The position numbers and the translations under genes were made by a program. A model generated the notes under the pieces. It did not search any database and had not been told where the DNA came from. It saw only the letters and a list, made by a program, of their open reading frames with translations. A DNA stretch of 7,692 nucleotides from CBFHWY01 sp965659675. GTDB lineage: Bacteria; Bacteroidota; Bacteroidia; Flavobacteriales_G; Salibacteraceae. Each line of letters starts with the position of its first letter. Positions within the stretch are counted from its first letter, which is position 1. The stretch spans positions 1 through 7,692 of the forward strand of contig CBFHWY010000105.1 of assembly GCA_965659675.1 (NCBI GenBank). Direction: 5' to 3'. Positions 6,132 through 7,692 of the stretch are shown in pieces.

Positions 6132-6830
6132 TTAATTCTTGTCTGAAGGGCTCATTTCAAGGTATTGAAACAATTCTCTGCGAATAGCCTCATCCTTGAA
6201 TTTTCCGCCATATTCTGCTGTTACGGTGCTTGACTCAGTATCCTTAATCCCTCGCATTGAAACGCAAAGATGTTTGGTGTCTACGATCACGGCTACATCC
6301 TCAGTATTCAGTACTTTTTTTAGTTCATTAGCGATCTGAAGCGTAAGCCTTTCCTGTACCTGTGGTCTTTGTGCGAAATGATGTACGATCCGGTTGATCT
6401 TACTTAAGCCGATCACCTTTCCACTGGAGATGTAGGCTACATGTGCAAAACCCAGAATAGGTAGGAAGTGATGCTCGCAAGCAGATTGAACCCGAATGTT
6501 CTTTTCAACCAACATCTGGTTGTAGCGGTATTTGTTCTCAAATACAGTACTACTCGGTTGATTTTTGGGATCAAGGCCTCTAAAGAGCTCCTTCACATAC
6601 ATCTTTGCCACTCTTTTCGGAGTTCCTTTAAGACTGTCGTCCTCCAAATCAAGGCCAAGTGTATCCATGATATCAGCAAAACTCTTTTGAATTCGCTCGA
6701 TCTTCTCATCATCGCTTAGTTTGAAAGCATCTTCTTTCATCGGTGTTTCGATAGAGCTCATCAGATGCTCATCACCAACTTCATCGATGTCTAATTGAGA
6801 TAGATCTACTTTTTCCAAATCCTCTTTCAT
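6132..6830 (-). CDS. folE: GTP cyclohydrolase I
   Basis: FolE converts GTP to 7,8-dihydroneopterin triphosphate, the first step of folate (and, in some bacteria, other pterin or deazapurine) synthesis. The 232-residue type IA enzyme has a variable acidic N-terminal extension of about 40 residues, then the conserved core: GTPKRVAKMYVKELFRGL, the zinc/active-site motif SACEHHFLP (C118, H121; catalytic H120), GLSKINRIVHHFAQRPQVQE (141-160), and HLCVSMRG (H187, zinc ligand C189). All zinc ligands and the catalytic histidines are present. The ATG at 6828-6830 is the first in frame and lies about 30 bases downstream of a strong -7 element. It heads the folE-cysS-dcd-yidD cluster. Confidence 0.96.
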   Translation of the reverse strand: MKEDLEKVDLSQLDIDEVGDEHLMSSIETPMKEDAFKLSDDEKIERIQKSFADIMDTLGLDLEDDSLKGTPKRVAKMYVKELFRGLDPKNQPSSTVFENKYRYNQMLVEKNIRVQSACEHHFLPILGFAHVAYISSGKVIGLSKINRIVHHFAQRPQVQERLTLQIANELKKVLNTEDVAVIVDTKHLCVSMRGIKDTESSTVTAEYGGKFKDEAIRRELFQYLEMSPSDKN

Positions 6831-6862
6831 ATTATCATTTTTATCCTCACCCCAGGGGGCTG

Positions 6863-6870
6863 CAAAGGTA
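6863..6870 (-). promoter_or_regulatory. Bacteroidota-type -7 promoter element for the folE-cysS-dcd-yidD operon
   Basis: On the minus strand this reads TACCTTTG followed by CA, a full match to TAnnTTTG. It lies in the 60-base gap between the rhodanese stop and the folE start, and predicts a leader of about 25 bases. A T-run precedes it, but no clear TTTG sits at the expected -33 position. A short CCCCTGGGG-like palindrome (6850-6858) falls near the start of transcription. Confidence 0.5.
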
Positions 6871-6890
6871 CAAAAAACGCTACCCTAACC

Positions 6891-7385
6891 TCATTCGTAA
6901 ACTTTTGTTCCGTTGTTAAGCCAAAAGCCCCATAAATAGCTGTATGCATGAACGCTATCTGTAGGAGAATTTCCCTGGTAGACAGGGTAATTTCGGTTCT
7001 TCCATTCAAAGATGCCACCAAAAAGATTGTACACGTTTTCATAGCCCTCTACAATGAGCTTTCTTGTAACCTCCTCACTGCGGTAACCTATGCTGCAATA
7101 AACCACGATCTTTTGATCCTTTGAAACGCCATCAAGAACCTTGGCATTCTCCATATTTGGTCCAATCCACCTGGCTGATTTGATATGGCTAACCTTAAAT
7201 TCAGGGAATGCTCTTGCATCGAGTATCAAGGCATTTTCTAAATGGGAAGGTACGGCATCAAAACTCGGTACATCTTTATTGAGTAAAGCATCCAACGTGA
7301 GTTGAAATGTATTGGAATTAACGCTTTGAGCACTGGCAAGCGCCACAAATAATATATTGAATATCAGCATGTAAGCTAATCTCAC
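6891..7385 (-). CDS. Exported single-domain rhodanese-like protein
   Basis: Rhodaneses move sulfane sulfur between thiols through an active-site cysteine. This 164-residue protein has one rhodanese domain (about residues 40-137): LILDARAFPEF with the family D-x-R, HIKSARWIG, the active-site loop CSIGYR (97-102, nucleophile C97), and the closing GGIFEWKNRNYPV. It starts with a signal peptide (core MLIFNILFVALASA, cleavage before Q20), so the product should be periplasmic or outer-membrane-facing, not cytosolic. The tail VHAYSYLWGFWLN is a feature I associate with Bacteroidota members. The chosen GTG start (7383-7385) overlaps the xerD stop as GTGA and supplies the Arg needed before the hydrophobic core; an ATG five codons later would lose it. 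The physiological sulfur donor and acceptor cannot be told from sequence. Confidence 0.88.
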   Translation of the reverse strand: MRLAYMLIFNILFVALASAQSVNSNTFQLTLDALLNKDVPSFDAVPSHLENALILDARAFPEFKVSHIKSARWIGPNMENAKVLDGVSKDQKIVVYCSIGYRSEEVTRKLIVEGYENVYNLFGGIFEWKNRNYPVYQGNSPTDSVHAYSYLWGFWLNNGTKVYE

Positions 7386-7692
7386 TTTCCTACTCTTGGG
7401 TGATGTTCGAGAATCGTACTTCTCAAATAATCTCTGTCGAGATGAGTGTAGATCTCTGTTGTGGTGATGGATTCATGACCAAGCATTTCCTGGACAGCGC
7501 GAAGGTCAGCACCGCCTTCAACCAGGTGCGTAGCGAAAGAGTGTCTGAGCGTATGTGGACTAATGTTCTTTTTTAATTCAGCCTTTTGCGCAAGATCCTT
7601 CAAAATATTGAAGGCAGACATTCTGCTTAGTTTGCTTCCGCGTAAATTAAGAAAGACATAATCTTCATTACCAGGTTTGATCGGATAGTGCG
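7382..7692 (-). CDS. xerD: Tyrosine recombinase XerD, C-terminal part (runs off the right edge)
   Basis: Xer recombinases resolve chromosome dimers at dif near the terminus. About 103 residues of the catalytic domain are visible, open to the window edge. The frame continues upstream of the ATG at 7619-7621 with HYPIKPGNEDYVFLNLRG, which is typical XerD, so that ATG is internal and not the start. Catalytic residues seen are the His and Arg of SPHTLRHSFATH, the His of MLGHESI, and the nucleophile Tyr in IYTH. The first catalytic Arg and the N-terminal SAM-like domain lie outside. The ending DRDYLRSTILEHHPR is characteristic of the housekeeping Bacteroidota XerD, not of integrases of mobile elements. 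Its TGA overlaps the rhodanese GTG by 4 bases. Confidence 0.92.
   Translation of the reverse strand, partial: HYPIKPGNEDYVFLNLRGSKLSRMSAFNILKDLAQKAELKKNISPHTLRHSFATHLVEGGADLRAVQEMLGHESITTTEIYTHLDRDYLRSTILEHHPRVGK

Noticed and set aside
6850..6858. CCCC-A-GGGG palindrome upstream of folE as an operator or terminator
   Set aside because: It is only four base pairs around a single base, cannot form a stable hairpin and has no T-run. The same string at 3921-3929 inside yidD looks like chance.
6827..7042. Minus-strand open frame bridging the rhodanese end and the folE start
   Set aside because: It is out of phase with both real genes, covers the folE promoter region and has no family features.
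7619..7621. ATG as the start of a short 79-residue integrase-like gene
   Set aside because: The frame is open upstream to the window edge and encodes typical XerD sequence, so this ATG is internal to a longer xerD gene.

Overview
The window looks like ordinary chromosomal DNA of a marine or soil Bacteroidota, most likely of the order Cytophagales. This is judged from protein style (Bacteroidota-type XerD, Dcd, FolE and a branched-chain-type E2), from several TAnnTTTG promoter elements typical of that phylum, and from the near absence of strong Shine-Dalgarno sites. No mobile element, CRISPR array, tRNA or rRNA was seen. Gene density is high and the longest gene-free stretch is about 140 bases.

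Layout. The left end holds the first about 63 codons of an exported protein of unknown function (minus strand, running off the window). Upstream of it on the same strand is a complete lipoyl-dependent 2-oxoacid dehydrogenase E2 gene. A short divergent promoter region (1603-1692) separates E2 from two plus-strand genes: a TIGR04282-type nucleotide-sugar-transferase-like protein, and a secreted rod-like protein. The rod protein has a beta-sandwich-like N-terminal domain, a long charged helix of 8- and 9-residue repeats, a Pro-Glu linker and a small C-terminal domain.

The right half is all minus strand. Read in the direction of transcription it begins with xerD (partial at the right edge), translationally coupled to a secreted single-domain rhodanese. 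A new promoter element then leads a tightly packed operon folE - cysS - dcd - yidD, with gaps or overlaps of +1, -4 and -11 bases. The operon ends head-on against the rod gene, and the two stop codons overlap.

How they work together. The operon mixes housekeeping functions: pterin/folate entry (GTP cyclohydrolase I), cysteine charging of tRNA, dUMP/dTTP supply (dCTP deaminase) and membrane-protein insertion (YidD). Folate and dUTP/dUMP supply meet in thymidylate synthesis, so folE and dcd are a sensible pair; cysS and yidD look like neighbours of convenience. E2 stands without its E1 and E3 genes in the window. The least explained gene is the secreted rod protein at 2421-3896, the best candidate here for something under-described. 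I see no sign of a defence system or other multi-gene novelty.
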